From GCA-2725625 sp964574215 (lineage in GTDB: Bacteria > Pseudomonadota > Alphaproteobacteria > Rhodospirillales > UBA2165), in contig CAZNLR010000025.1 of the NCBI GenBank assembly GCA_964574215.1, positions 1 through 64,000 on the forward strand: DNA of 64,000 nt, given 5' to 3'. Positions 9,100 through 18,578 of this stretch are shown in pieces. Every line of letters starts with the position of its first letter. Position 1 is the first letter of the stretch. The position numbers and the translations under genes are program-made. Below the pieces are notes generated by a model that was not told the DNA's origin, did not search any database, and was given only the letters and a program-made list of their open reading frames with translations.

Positions 9100-9410
9100 T
9101 GTTTGAAATCGGTTTATCGCATTACCTGACCCTGGCTGCGATCCTGTTTACGTTGGGCATCTTCGGTATTTTCCTTAACCGGAAAAATGTCATCATCATT
9201 CTGATGTCCATCGAATTGATCCTGTTGTCGGTCAACATCAATCTGGTGGCGTTCTCCGCCCATCTGGGAGACTTGATGGGGCAGGTGTTCGCGCTCTTTG
9301 TTCTGACCGTTGCCGCAGGTGAAGCGGCCATCGGCCTGGCCATCCTGGTGGTCTATTTCCGAAACCGCGGCTCCATCGCCGTCGAAGACATTCACGCGAT
9401 GAAGGGGTAG
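9099..9410 (+). CDS. nuoK: NADH-quinone oxidoreductase subunit K
   Basis: ND4L homologue, 103 aa with three membrane helices. I use ATG at 9099, which overlaps the nuoJ stop by one base; a GTG one codon earlier is possible. Helix 2 carries the conserved MSIELILLSVNINLVAF and helix 3 has GEAAIGLAILVVYFR; the two glutamates in these helices are part of the central hydrophilic axis of complex I. nuoL follows after 8 nt. Confidence 0.96.
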   Translation: MFEIGLSHYLTLAAILFTLGIFGIFLNRKNVIIILMSIELILLSVNINLVAFSAHLGDLMGQVFALFVLTVAAGEAAIGLAILVVYFRNRGSIAVEDIHAMKG

Positions 9411-9418
9411 GGGGGCAC

Positions 9419-11374
9419 ATGTACACAGCAGCAGTATTCCTTCCCCTGTTGGGCAGCTTGATCGCCGGTATTCTGGCCTATGCCTCGCCGGACGAAAAAG
9501 AAGCCAAGGCCAAATACGATTCGGCCGCACAATATATTACCTGCGGCGCCATGCTGTTGGCCGCCGCCGCGGCAGTATTCGTGTTCATGTCAGTGGTGGT
9601 GAACGGCCAGACCGGTAACGTGGAACTGTTTACCTGGATGGATTCAGGTTCCCTCGAATTTTCTTGGGAACTGCGCGGCGACACCATGAGCGTGCTGATG
9701 CTTTTGATGGTGACCGTGGTTTCCTCGATGATCCATATCTATTCCATCGGCTATATGCATCACGACGGATCGATCCCGCGCTTCATGAGTTACCTGAACC
9801 TGTTCTCCTTCTTCATGCTGATGCTGGTGACCTCCAACAACCTGATCCAGCTGTTCTTCGGCTGGGAAGGGGTTGGTTTGGCGTCCTACCTGCTGATCGG
9901 TTTCTGGTACGACAAGCCGTCGGCCAACGCTGCCGCCATCAAGGCATTCGTGGTTAACCGGGTGGGCGATTTCGGCTTCGCACTCGGCATCTTCGCCACC
10001 TTCATGCTGTTCGATAGCGTCGATTACGACACCATTTTCGGATTGGCCCAAGGTAAAGCGACCGCCAACATGACCATCTTCGGCGGTGATTTTCATGCTT
10101 TGACGGCGATCTGCCTGCTGCTGTTCGTCGGTGCCATGGGCAAATCGGCGCAGCTTGGCCTCCATACCTGGCTGCCGGACGCCATGGAGGGTCCGACACC
10201 GGTCTCCGCCTTGATCCATGCCGCGACCATGGTAACCGCCGGTATTTTTATGGTGGCCCGTCTGTCACCCATGTTCGAGCACTCGCAAATCGCCCTCAAC
10301 GTGGTGACCATCGTCGGCGCCTCGACAGCCATCTTTGCCGCCACGGTGGGTTGCGTCCAGAACGACATCAAGCGGGTGATTGCCTATTCCACTTGCAGCC
10401 AGTTGGGTTACATGTTTTTCGCCCTCGGCGTTTCCGCTTATTCGGCGGGCATGTTCCATCTCATTACCCACGCGTTCTTCAAGGCGCTGCTGTTCCTCGG
10501 CGCGGGCTCCGTTATCCACGCCATGTCCGATGAACAGGATATGAGAAATATGGGCGGGCTCTATAAGCTGATCCCGGTGACCTATGTACTGATGTGGATC
10601 GGCAGTCTGTCATTGGCGGGCATCTGGCCGTTCTCTGGCTTCTATTCTAAAGACATTATTTTGGAAGCGGCCTGGGGCGCCCATACGGGCTTCGGCCAAT
10701 ATGCGTTCTGGCTGGGCATCTGCGCCGCCTTCCTGACGGCGTTCTATTCCTGGCGATTGATCATAATGACCTTCCATGGGACCTCCCGGGCGGACGAAAA
10801 GACGTTGGCCCATGTCCATGAATCGCCCAAGGTTATGCTGCTGCCGTTGGTGGTCTTGGCTATCGGTGCGATCTTCCTGGGTTTCGCCAGCTTCCAGTAT
10901 TTCGTCGGCGAAAGCACCGTTCAATTCTGGGGCAACTCGCTGTTTGTTCTGGATAGTCATAAGGCTCTCGAGAACGCTCATCATGTTCCCATCTGGGTCA
11001 AATATCTGCCCCTGGTGGTCGGTCTCGCCGGGATCGGCTTGGCTTATCTTATGTACATGTTCGCGCCGGAACTGCCGGGTGCGCTGGCGGCCGGTTTCCA
11101 GCGGACGTATCAATTCCTGCTCAATAAATGGTATTTCGACGAGCTTTACGATTTCCTGTTTGTCCGGACGGCTTTCAAGCTGGGCCGCGGTTTCTGGAAA
11201 GCGGGCGACGGTCTGTTGATCGACGGCGTCGGCCCCGACGGGTTTGCGGCGGCCGTGAAATTGTTGGCCCGCCGGGCCGGAGCTTTACAGAGCGGTTATT
11301 TGTATCACTACGCCTTCGCCATGCTGGTGGGCGTCGCCGGGTTGATCACCTGGTTCCTGGTTATGGGGAGCTGA
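9419..11374 (+). CDS. nuoL: NADH-quinone oxidoreductase subunit L
   Basis: ND5 homologue, 651 aa, the distal antiporter-like proton-pumping subunit of the membrane arm. Conserved motifs include FFGWEGVGLASYLLIGFWY with Glu150 (the helix-5 glutamate) and HTWLPDAMEGPTPVSALIHA of the proton channel. The C-terminal about 150 residues contain the long lateral helix and an anchoring transmembrane segment, which separates NuoL from NuoM and NuoN. It is followed by nuoM after 4 nt. Confidence 0.97.
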   Translation: MYTAAVFLPLLGSLIAGILAYASPDEKEAKAKYDSAAQYITCGAMLLAAAAAVFVFMSVVVNGQTGNVELFTWMDSGSLEFSWELRGDTMSVLMLLMVTVVSSMIHIYSIGYMHHDGSIPRFMSYLNLFSFFMLMLVTSNNLIQLFFGWEGVGLASYLLIGFWYDKPSANAAAIKAFVVNRVGDFGFALGIFATFMLFDSVDYDTIFGLAQGKATANMTIFGGDFHALTAICLLLFVGAMGKSAQLGLHTWLPDAMEGPTPVSALIHAATMVTAGIFMVARLSPMFEHSQIALNVVTIVGASTAIFAATVGCVQNDIKRVIAYSTCSQLGYMFFALGVSAYSAGMFHLITHAFFKALLFLGAGSVIHAMSDEQDMRNMGGLYKLIPVTYVLMWIGSLSLAGIWPFSGFYSKDIILEAAWGAHTGFGQYAFWLGICAAFLTAFYSWRLIIMTFHGTSRADEKTLAHVHESPKVMLLPLVVLAIGAIFLGFASFQYFVGESTVQFWGNSLFVLDSHKALENAHHVPIWVKYLPLVVGLAGIGLAYLMYMFAPELPGALAAGFQRTYQFLLNKWYFDELYDFLFVRTAFKLGRGFWKAGDGLLIDGVGPDGFAAAVKLLARRAGALQSGYLYHYAFAMLVGVAGLITWFLVMGS

Positions 11375-11378
11375 GGCG

Positions 11379-12893
11379 ATGAATGATTTTCCCTGGCTGT
11401 CGGTAATCACATTTGCGCCCCTGGTCGGCGTCTTCTTCATTCTCCTGATCAGGGGAGATGAGGAAATTGTCGCCAGAAACGCGCGCTGGGTCGCTCTGTG
11501 GGTGTCCTTGATTACGTTTATTGTATCCTTGGGCATCTGGATTAACTTCGACAATTCCACCGCCGCTTTCCAGTTCGAGGAAAAAGCCGTTTGGATGCCG
11601 GCGCTTGGTCTGGCCTATCACATGGGCATCGACGGCATTTCCATGTTCTTTGTCCTGCTGTCGACCTTGCTGACCGTTATCTGTGTCGGCGCCAGCTGGA
11701 TCACCATCACCGACCGGGTGAAGGAATACATGATCGCCTTCCTGGTGCTGGAAACCTTAATGGTCGGTATGTTCTCGGCGCTGGACCTGATCCTGTTCTA
11801 CGTCTTCTTCGAAGGCGTCTTGATCCCCATGTTCTTGATCATCGGTGTTTGGGGCGGGCCGCGCCGGAACTACGCGGCCTACAAGCTGTTCCTCTATACC
11901 CTGGCCGGATCGGTGCTAATGCTGTTGGCGATCCTGACCATGATCGTGCAGTCGGGCACCGCCGATATTCCGACCTTGTTGAAACACAGTTTCCCGGTTG
12001 AATTGCAGCCGTGGCTGTGGCTGGCCTTCTTCGCCTCCTTCGCGGTCAAGGTGCCCATGTGGCCGGTTCATACCTGGCTGCCGGACGCTCACGTGGAAGC
12101 GCCTACGGCCGGATCGGTCATCCTGGCCGGCGTGCTCCTGAAATTCGGCGGCTATGGCTTCCTTCGGTTCTCGTTGCCTATGTTCCCGCTGGCCTCGGCT
12201 GATTTTACACCGTTGATTTACGGGCTGAGCATCGTCGCCGTTATCTATACGTCGCTGGTGGCGCTGGCCCAGGAAGATATGAAAAAGCTGATCGCCTATT
12301 CGTCGGTGGCGCATATGGGTTTTGTCACCATCGGCACCTTTGCCGCCAATGTGCAGGGGATTGAAGGCGCCATCATTCAAATGCTGAGCCACGGCATTGT
12401 ATCCGCCGCGCTCTTCCTCGTGGTCGGGGTCGTTTATGACCGCCTGCATTCGCGGGATATCGAGACTTACGGCGGGCTGGTCCATCGCATGCCGGCTTAC
12501 GCGGTCTTCTTTATGATCTTTATGCTGGCGTCGGTCGGTCTGCCGGGCACCAGCGGTTTCGTCGGTGAATTTTTGATCCTGGTCGGCGCCTTTAAAGCCA
12601 ACAGCTGGGTCGCCTTGCTGGCCGCGACGGGTCTTATCCTGGGTGCAGCTTACATGCTTTATCTCTACCGCCGGGTAATCTTCGGAGAACTGACCAAGGA
12701 AAGTCTTAAATCGGTCCTGGATATGAGTCCCCGTGAAATTGCCATTTTCGCGCCGTTGCTGGCGATTGTCTTTATCATGGGTATCTATCCGACACCGTTC
12801 CTGGATGTCATGCATGTGTCAGTGGAAAACCTCATTCAGCAGTATCAAAGCGCGTTGGCGGCGGCACAAAATGTCACCGTTGTCGCCAAGTAG
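11379..12893 (+). CDS. nuoM: NADH-quinone oxidoreductase subunit M
   Basis: ND4 homologue, 504 aa, 14 predicted helices, the second antiporter-like pump. The signatures are FYVFFEGVLIPMFLIIGVWG with the helix-5 glutamate and PVHTWLPDAHVEAPTAGSV with the channel lysine region downstream (LLKFGGYG). Its length and its position between nuoL and nuoN are standard. The gap to nuoN is 24 nt and contains AAGAAGGAAT as the nuoN ribosome-binding site. Confidence 0.97.
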   Translation: MNDFPWLSVITFAPLVGVFFILLIRGDEEIVARNARWVALWVSLITFIVSLGIWINFDNSTAAFQFEEKAVWMPALGLAYHMGIDGISMFFVLLSTLLTVICVGASWITITDRVKEYMIAFLVLETLMVGMFSALDLILFYVFFEGVLIPMFLIIGVWGGPRRNYAAYKLFLYTLAGSVLMLLAILTMIVQSGTADIPTLLKHSFPVELQPWLWLAFFASFAVKVPMWPVHTWLPDAHVEAPTAGSVILAGVLLKFGGYGFLRFSLPMFPLASADFTPLIYGLSIVAVIYTSLVALAQEDMKKLIAYSSVAHMGFVTIGTFAANVQGIEGAIIQMLSHGIVSAALFLVVGVVYDRLHSRDIETYGGLVHRMPAYAVFFMIFMLASVGLPGTSGFVGEFLILVGAFKANSWVALLAATGLILGAAYMLYLYRRVIFGELTKESLKSVLDMSPREIAIFAPLLAIVFIMGIYPTPFLDVMHVSVENLIQQYQSALAAAQNVTVVAK

Positions 12894-12917
12894 GTCGGAA
12901 AGAAGGAATTTAGGTCT

Positions 12918-14399
12918 ATGCCATTAGCTGCCTTACCCAATCTGACACCGGCCATTCCGGAGATATTTCTGGCCATCTCGTCGATGCTGCTGCTGATGCT
13001 GGGCGTCTATTCGCGCAAGAAAACGGCGATGACGACGGTCTCTTATGGCAGTGTGATCATTCTGATCCTGACCATTCTGTTTGTCGGCCTTTCGACGGAG
13101 GGGCGGGCGACCACCTTTGCGGGCGCTTTCGTCACCGATACCTTCGCCGTCTATGTTAAGGCCCTGGTTTTGCTGGCGGCTGCGGTGGCCGTATTGATGT
13201 CGCGGGAGTATCTGGTCAATCAAGGCATCGACCGTTTTGAATTTCCCATCCTGATCGTTTTGTCGTCGCTGGGCATGATCATGATGGTCTCGGCCAATGA
13301 TCTCATTTCCCTTTATATGGGGCTGGAACTGCAAAGCCTGGCGCTGTACGTCATCGCCTCGTTCCAGAGGGACAGCCTGCGTTCCGCCGAAGCCGGATTG
13401 AAGTATTTCGTCTTGGGCGCTTTAGCGTCAGGCCTTCTGCTTTACGGCATGTCGCTGGTCTATGGGTTCTCCGGCACGACCAATTTCGACACTCTCGCCA
13501 AATTGTTCCAGGGGGGCCACGGTGCACCCTCGATCGGCCTCATTGTCGGTATTGTCTTTATTTTGGCTGGATTGGCCTTCAAGGTCTCCGCCGTGCCGTT
13601 CCATATGTGGACGCCAGATGTTTATGAAGGCGCGCCGACGCCGGTAACGGCTCTGTTTGCTGTGGCGCCTAAGATCGCCGCCATGGGACTGTTCATCCGG
13701 GTTATGACCGGTCCCTTCGGTGACTTGGGCGCGCAATGGCAACAGATCATCATATTTATCTCCATGGCCTCCATGGTGCTGGGCGCCTTTGCCGCCGTTA
13801 ATCAGACCAACATCAAACGCCTGATGGCCTACAGCTCCATCGGGCACATGGGTTACGCCCTGATCGGTTTGGCGGTGGCCGGGCACACGGGTGACGCCGC
13901 CATCCGCGCCGAAGGCGTGCAGGGCATGTTGGTTTACCTGGCGATTTACCTGTTTATGAATGTAGGCACTTTCGCCTGCATATTATTGATGCGCCGGAAC
14001 GAACGCATGGTCGAAAACATCGACGATCTTGCCGGTCTGTCGAAAACCAATCCGGGCATGGCCCTGGCTTTGTCCCTGTTCATGTTCTCCATGGCGGGCA
14101 TTCCGCCCATGGCCGGCTTCCTGGGCAAGCTGTATATTTTCCAGGCCGCCGTACATGCCGAACTGTATGCCTTGGCCATCATCGGTGTGCTTTCCAGCGT
14201 GGTGGCGGCCTACTATTACATCCGTATCATCAAGGTGATGTATTTCGACGACGTGGTCGAGGAACTGGACGGCGCCATCAGTATGGAGATGAAGGGAATT
14301 CTGGCCGTCAGCGCCCTGTTTGTCCTGCTGTTCATTTTCTATCCGACGCCGATTTTGAATGGTGCCCAGGCCGCGACCGCCGCACTGTTTCCGGGTTAA
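12918..14399 (+). CDS. nuoN: NADH-quinone oxidoreductase subunit N
   Basis: ND2 homologue, 493 aa, the third antiporter-like subunit, placed next to the E-channel. LYMGLELQSLALYVIASF carries the helix-5 glutamate, and FHMWTPDVYEGAPTPVTALF and the following VAPKIA carry the channel lysine. It is the last gene of the nuo operon proper; birA begins 13 nt after its stop, so the transcript probably continues. Confidence 0.97.
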   Translation: MPLAALPNLTPAIPEIFLAISSMLLLMLGVYSRKKTAMTTVSYGSVIILILTILFVGLSTEGRATTFAGAFVTDTFAVYVKALVLLAAAVAVLMSREYLVNQGIDRFEFPILIVLSSLGMIMMVSANDLISLYMGLELQSLALYVIASFQRDSLRSAEAGLKYFVLGALASGLLLYGMSLVYGFSGTTNFDTLAKLFQGGHGAPSIGLIVGIVFILAGLAFKVSAVPFHMWTPDVYEGAPTPVTALFAVAPKIAAMGLFIRVMTGPFGDLGAQWQQIIIFISMASMVLGAFAAVNQTNIKRLMAYSSIGHMGYALIGLAVAGHTGDAAIRAEGVQGMLVYLAIYLFMNVGTFACILLMRRNERMVENIDDLAGLSKTNPGMALALSLFMFSMAGIPPMAGFLGKLYIFQAAVHAELYALAIIGVLSSVVAAYYYIRIIKVMYFDDVVEELDGAISMEMKGILAVSALFVLLFIFYPTPILNGAQAATAALFPG

Positions 14400-14412
14400 G
14401 TTCGATACCGTT

Positions 14413-15177
14413 ATGACCGACAAACCCCAAATGCCGGCGGGGTACAGCCTGCAGATATTCGAAAGCATCGACAGCACCAACGACGAACTGAAGCGCCAAC
14501 TCGCCGGATCGTTGGTTTTGCCCGAGGGTGAGGTCATATGGTCGAAAATCCAAACCGCCGGCAAGGGACGTCAAAAACGAGTCTGGATATCGGAACCCGG
14601 TAATATGTTTTGCTCCGTCCTGTTTCGGCCCCAATGTGATATGGCCAGCGCCGCCCAGATCGGGTTTCTGCCCGTACTTGCCGCTTACGATGCATTGTTG
14701 GATATGCTCGGTAAGAACGCGCCGCTCAGATATAAGTGGCCCAACGATCTGCTGCTCGACCGTCAGAAGATTGCCGGTGTTCTATTGGAATCAACGGTCG
14801 GCCAAAACGGTTTGCCCCAATGGGTTATTGCGGGGTGTGGCGTCAATCTGAACTCACATCCCGGCGACACACATTTTCCCGCAACCAACGTAGAAGCGGC
14901 GACCGGTAAAAAAATCGCCGTCGGAGAAATGCTGGCTGCCTATTGCGCGGCTCTGGCCGGCTGGTACAAAACGTGGCGCGAGGAGGGCTTTGCGCCGGTT
15001 AGAAGACACTGGCTTGCCGCGTCGCATGTTTTGGATGAACCGCTGACCGTGTCGACGTCCAACGAAAAGATATCCGGCGCCTTTCAAGACCTTGATGAAC
15101 AGGGGGCTTTGATCTTAAATACCGAGCAGGGTCCTCGCCGGTTCGCCGCCGGTGACGTATACTTTCCCGATATTTGA
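14413..15177 (+). CDS. birA: biotin--[acetyl-CoA-carboxylase] ligase, monofunctional
   Basis: Biotin protein ligase, 254 aa, which makes biotinyl-AMP and transfers biotin to carboxyl carrier proteins. The start is the ATG at 14413 (MTDKPQM), just after nuoN. The ligase core shows GKGRQKRVW (residues 50-58) and the YKWPNDLLLDRQKIAGVLLE stretch. There is no N-terminal helix-turn-helix, so it is the group I, non-repressor type. A birA-coaX-rnj string downstream of nuoN is a frequent alphaproteobacterial arrangement. coaX starts 25 nt downstream. Confidence 0.94.
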   Translation: MTDKPQMPAGYSLQIFESIDSTNDELKRQLAGSLVLPEGEVIWSKIQTAGKGRQKRVWISEPGNMFCSVLFRPQCDMASAAQIGFLPVLAAYDALLDMLGKNAPLRYKWPNDLLLDRQKIAGVLLESTVGQNGLPQWVIAGCGVNLNSHPGDTHFPATNVEAATGKKIAVGEMLAAYCAALAGWYKTWREEGFAPVRRHWLAASHVLDEPLTVSTSNEKISGAFQDLDEQGALILNTEQGPRRFAAGDVYFPDI

Positions 15178-15202
15178 TTTAATTGATTTTAGAGAAACTT
15201 CT

Positions 15203-15982
15203 ATGCTGTTGGCCATCGATTCAGGAAACACCAATATTGTCTTCGCTATTTTTACCGATGAAGGTGACGTGGCGGGTGAGTGGCGGGCGGCCACGAATTC
15301 CAACCGCACGGCCGATGAATTCGGTGTCTGGCTCGGCCAGTTGATCGAGCGGGACGAAATCAAGCGGGAGGATATCAACGCCGCTATTATCGCCACCGTG
15401 GTTCCCGCCAATCTGATCCACCTCCAGACCCTGTGCCGCAAGTATTTCGACTGCGAACCTTTGGTGGTGGGCGATCCGGAGATCGCTCTGGGTCTAGAAA
15501 TACTTATCGACAATCCCAAAGAAGTCGGTGCGGACAGGTTGTGCAACGCGGTTGCTGCCCACGCTAATTTTAGCGGCCCTATACAAATTATCGATTTCGG
15601 AACGGCGACTTCCTTCGATGTGGTTGACGCGGCCGGAAACTATTGCGGTGGCGTTATCGCGCCCGGCATCAATTTGGCTTTAGAGGCTCTGCATATGGGG
15701 GCGGCCCAACTCCCCCGCGTCGCCATCGAGAAACCGAAAAACGTCATCGGCAGTAGTACCGTATCGGCCATGCAATCTGGAATTTTCTGGGGATATGTCA
15801 GCATGATCGAAGGCATGACCAAACGGATCGGTGAAGAGGTCGGCGGCGATATTACGACGGTGGCCACCGGGGGCTTGGCCGCCATGTTCGCCGAAGCCAC
15901 GGATTCTATCGATCATTGGGAAAATGACCTGACCTTGAAAGGACTGCTGTCTATTTTCCGTTTGAATCAAAATCATGGCTAA
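15203..15982 (+). CDS. coaX: type III pantothenate kinase
   Basis: Phosphorylates pantothenate, the first step of CoA synthesis. The start is the ATG at 15203 with AGAGAAA upstream, giving 259 aa beginning MLLAIDSGNTN; an in-frame ATG at 15152 would lie inside birA and adds residues the family lacks. ASKHA-fold motifs are seen: LAIDSGNTNIVFAIF (phosphate 1), VGADRLCNA, and DFGTATSFDVVDAAGNYCGG with the catalytic-site Asp. The 3' end overlaps rnj by 8 nt. Confidence 0.95.
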   Translation: MLLAIDSGNTNIVFAIFTDEGDVAGEWRAATNSNRTADEFGVWLGQLIERDEIKREDINAAIIATVVPANLIHLQTLCRKYFDCEPLVVGDPEIALGLEILIDNPKEVGADRLCNAVAAHANFSGPIQIIDFGTATSFDVVDAAGNYCGGVIAPGINLALEALHMGAAQLPRVAIEKPKNVIGSSTVSAMQSGIFWGYVSMIEGMTKRIGEEVGGDITTVATGGLAAMFAEATDSIDHWENDLTLKGLLSIFRLNQNHG

Positions 15983-17663
15983 ATCCAAAGAAGCCGAACT
16001 CCTTTTCGTGCCCCTCGGCGGCGCGGAGGAGATCGGTATGAATTTCAATCTTTATGGCTATGGACCGCCCGGTGAAGAAGATTGGGTCATCATCGATCTC
16101 GGTATCACCTTCGGCGACGATTCCACGCCCAGTATCGACGTAATTTTGCCCGATCCCACTTTTATCGAGGAACGTCTGGACCAACTGAAGGGCATTGTGC
16201 TTACCCATGGTCACGAGGACCATTTGGGGGCGGTGCCCTACCTGTGGTCCCGTCTCAGATGTCCGGTCTACGCCACGCCCTTTACCGCCGCCTTGTTGCG
16301 CAGCAAACTGCAAATGGACGGCGACGCCCATGATATTGAAATTGTCGAAGTACCTTTGGAAGGCAAATTCGATGTCGGGCCCTTTTCAATGGAACTAATC
16401 ACCCTGACCCATTCCATGCCCGAACCAAATGCTATTGCCGTGCGCACCCCGCTGGGCACGATCTTTCATACCGGTGACTGGAAATTTGATCCCGACCCCG
16501 TTGTGGGCGATCCCACCGATGAGCCCGCATTAAAGGCGCTTGGCGAGGAGGGTGTACTGGCCGCCATCGGTGATTCCACCAATGTCTTCGTCGAGGGGAC
16601 ATCAGGATCGGAAGCATCCCTTTTGGAACACCTGACCGACGTGATCGGCAACTGCACGGGCCGGGTGGCCGTTGCCTGTTTTGCTTCCAACGTGGCGCGG
16701 CTGAAAACCATTTTTGACGCCGCCACCGCCAACGGCAGGGCGGTTGCCCTTGCCGGGCGGTCTCTGTGGCGGATCAACGCGGCGGCGCGGGAGACCGGCT
16801 ATCTCACGGACTTGCCGCCCTTTCTGGAAGCGGAAGACGCCGAAGACATTCCCAAGGATCAAATCCTCTATATCTGTACCGGTAGCCAGGGGGAGCCTCG
16901 GGCGGCCCTTTCCCGGATCGCATCCGGCGATCATCGCCACGTCAAATTGGGCGATGGCGACACGGTGATTTTTTCATCCCGCAAAATTCCCGGCAACGAA
17001 CTGTCTATCGGCAGGTTGCAGAACAAGCTGGCCCAATCGGGCGTGGATGTCATTACCGAAGACCATGAGCACGTTCACGTCTCCGGTCACCCGGCGCGGG
17101 ATGAACTGATCAAGATGTATCAACTGGTGCGGCCCAACATCGTAATTCCGGTGCATGGGGAGCCCATGCATATTAAACGGCACGCCGAACTGGCCAAAGA
17201 ATGCCAAGTGCCGGAAACCATCACCGTCTGCAACGGATCGGTCGTAAAGCTGGCGCCGGGCACGGCGCATATCGTTGACGACGCGCCGGTGGGCAGGCTG
17301 GCGCTCGACGGACCGCGCCTGACCGCCCTGGACAGTCAGGCTATCAAAGAACGGACCCGAGTGCTGTACAACGGCTCAGCGACCTTGACGCTCATCCTGG
17401 ATGAGGAAGGTAATTTCGTTGCCGATCCCCAGTTGATCACCATGGGGTTGATAGACGATGAGGAGGCGCCACATCTGGAAATCGAAGTTCTCAATGCGGT
17501 AGAGGAGGCACTTTACAGTCTTTCCGACAAAGATATCGACGATGATGCGGTCGTGCAGGAGACCGCGCGGGTTGCCGTCCGCCGGGAGCTTCGGGAAAGC
17601 TTTCAGAAACGGCCGGTCACCAAAGTAAAAGTCGTTCGCGTCAACACCGGGGAACCGGCATGA
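15975..17663 (+). CDS. rnj: ribonuclease J
   Basis: Metallo-beta-lactamase/beta-CASP ribonuclease with endonuclease and 5'-3' exonuclease activity, 562 aa. The dinuclear zinc motif is LTHGHEDHLGA, giving His78, His80, Asp82 and His83. Further motifs are TLTHSMPEPNA, FHTGDWKFD, the beta-CASP segment with FASNVARL, and SGHPARDEL followed by IPVHGEPMHIKRH near residue 390. The last 100 residues are the C-terminal domain. RNase J in alphaproteobacteria works in rRNA and mRNA processing alongside RNase E. It starts within coaX. Confidence 0.95.
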   Translation: MAKSKEAELLFVPLGGAEEIGMNFNLYGYGPPGEEDWVIIDLGITFGDDSTPSIDVILPDPTFIEERLDQLKGIVLTHGHEDHLGAVPYLWSRLRCPVYATPFTAALLRSKLQMDGDAHDIEIVEVPLEGKFDVGPFSMELITLTHSMPEPNAIAVRTPLGTIFHTGDWKFDPDPVVGDPTDEPALKALGEEGVLAAIGDSTNVFVEGTSGSEASLLEHLTDVIGNCTGRVAVACFASNVARLKTIFDAATANGRAVALAGRSLWRINAAARETGYLTDLPPFLEAEDAEDIPKDQILYICTGSQGEPRAALSRIASGDHRHVKLGDGDTVIFSSRKIPGNELSIGRLQNKLAQSGVDVITEDHEHVHVSGHPARDELIKMYQLVRPNIVIPVHGEPMHIKRHAELAKECQVPETITVCNGSVVKLAPGTAHIVDDAPVGRLALDGPRLTALDSQAIKERTRVLYNGSATLTLILDEEGNFVADPQLITMGLIDDEEAPHLEIEVLNAVEEALYSLSDKDIDDDAVVQETARVAVRRELRESFQKRPVTKVKVVRVNTGEPA

Positions 17664-17905
17664 GTTGGATTACCGGCAGTGCAATTTATTTCATCATTTG
17701 GTGGCTGACGCTATTTATGGTGCTGCCCTGGGGAGTGCAGCGCCATCAGGGCGCCGGTGAAGGTCACGATGCCGGCGCACCGGAAAAGTCGCGAATTCTG
17801 CTCAAAATGGCGATCAACACGGTGGTGGCGTTTGGCTTCTGGCTGATTGTCTATTTTATTGATCAATACGATCTCATTACCTTCAGGGATTTCAAGGAGG
17901 GCTGA
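17660..17905 (+). CDS. DUF1467 family small membrane protein
   Basis: 81-aa protein with two hydrophobic segments (about residues 5-25 and 51-70) separated by a charged hinge, matching the DUF1467 family, which is typical of alphaproteobacteria and has no known function. It overlaps rnj by 4 nt (ATGA) and its last codons contain the AAGGAGG ribosome-binding site of the following tag gene, so it belongs to the same transcript. Conserved adjacency to rnj and proS is usual; what it does in the inner membrane is not known. Confidence 0.85.
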   Translation: MSWITGSAIYFIIWWLTLFMVLPWGVQRHQGAGEGHDAGAPEKSRILLKMAINTVVAFGFWLIVYFIDQYDLITFRDFKEG

Positions 17906-17906
17906 T

Positions 17907-18446
17907 TTGTCCAGTTACTGCCAAGCTTCGGACGGCCATCCCATCCATGGACCCTATCACGATACGGTGCATGGCTATCCCACCAAAGACGAAGCGGATT
18001 TGCTGGAGCGTCTGACCATGGAAATCAATCAGGCGGGCCTCTCCTGGCTGACCATTTTGAAAAAACGTGACGGGCTGCAAAAAGCCTTCGCAAGTTTCGA
18101 CGTGGACAAGGTCGCCGCCTTTAACGAAAAGGATTTTAACCGGTTGATGAATGACGCCGGCATTATTCGCAACCGCCTGAAAATCAGAGCGGTCATTCAC
18201 AACGCGCAAGTCATTCAGGGTATGCGAGACAGCCACGGTGGCTTCGCCGCCTGGATCGACGCCCACCACCCACTGCCGAAAGAAGAATGGGTCAAGCTGT
18301 TCAAAAAGACCTTCAAATTCACCGGCGGCGAAATCGTCGGAGAATTCCTCATGAGCACGGGTTACCTTCCTGGTGCTCATGACAAAGATTGCCCGGTCTA
18401 TAAAAAAATCGCCAAGATGAAACCGGCATGGATGAAGGCCTCCTAA
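17907..18446 (+). CDS. tag: DNA-3-methyladenine glycosylase I
   Basis: Excises 3-methyladenine from alkylated DNA. I chose the TTG at 17907 because AAGGAGG sits 6 nt upstream; no ATG or GTG gives a sensible start (an ATG at 17847 lies inside the previous gene). The result is 179 aa. The Tag zinc site is recognisable as Cys5, His18, His158 and Cys162 (YHD near the N-terminus and H-x3-C near the C-terminus, as in E. coli Tag). EINQAGLSWLTILKKR contains the active-site Glu and the base-binding Trp. DAGIIRNRLKIRAV is the helix-hairpin-helix part. Confidence 0.93.
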   Translation: MSSYCQASDGHPIHGPYHDTVHGYPTKDEADLLERLTMEINQAGLSWLTILKKRDGLQKAFASFDVDKVAAFNEKDFNRLMNDAGIIRNRLKIRAVIHNAQVIQGMRDSHGGFAAWIDAHHPLPKEEWVKLFKKTFKFTGGEIVGEFLMSTGYLPGAHDKDCPVYKKIAKMKPAWMKAS

Positions 18447-18497
18447 GTACCCGATTACGGTTACCTAAAAACAACCCGACAAAAATCATTGCTATTA

Positions 18498-18548
18498 ATT
18501 AGTAATATCTAATATAGTGATCATTAGGGTTTTCTAATATTAAATTAG
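18498..18548. repeat. array of five alternating ATTAG/CTAAT half-sites
   Basis: In the AT-rich 132-nt space before the CBS gene the pentamer ATTAG and its complement CTAAT alternate: ATTAG 18498, CTAAT 18509, ATTAG 18523, CTAAT 18534, ATTAG 18544. Starts are 11, 14, 11 and 10 nt apart, close to the helical repeat. It may be an operator array or simply AT-rich promoter DNA. Confidence 0.4.
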
Positions 18549-18578
18549 GCGAATAAATATAGGGAATGGGAGACTTGC

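Noticed and set aside
11916..12815. A 299-codon open frame antisense to nuoM
   Set aside because: Highly charged, His/Gln/Arg-rich translation typical of the reverse of membrane-protein codons; no domain seen.
17847..17906. Upstream ATG for tag inside the DUF1467 gene
   Set aside because: It would add 20 residues not typical of Tag; the AAGGAGG-TTG pair at 17894-17909 is far better placed.
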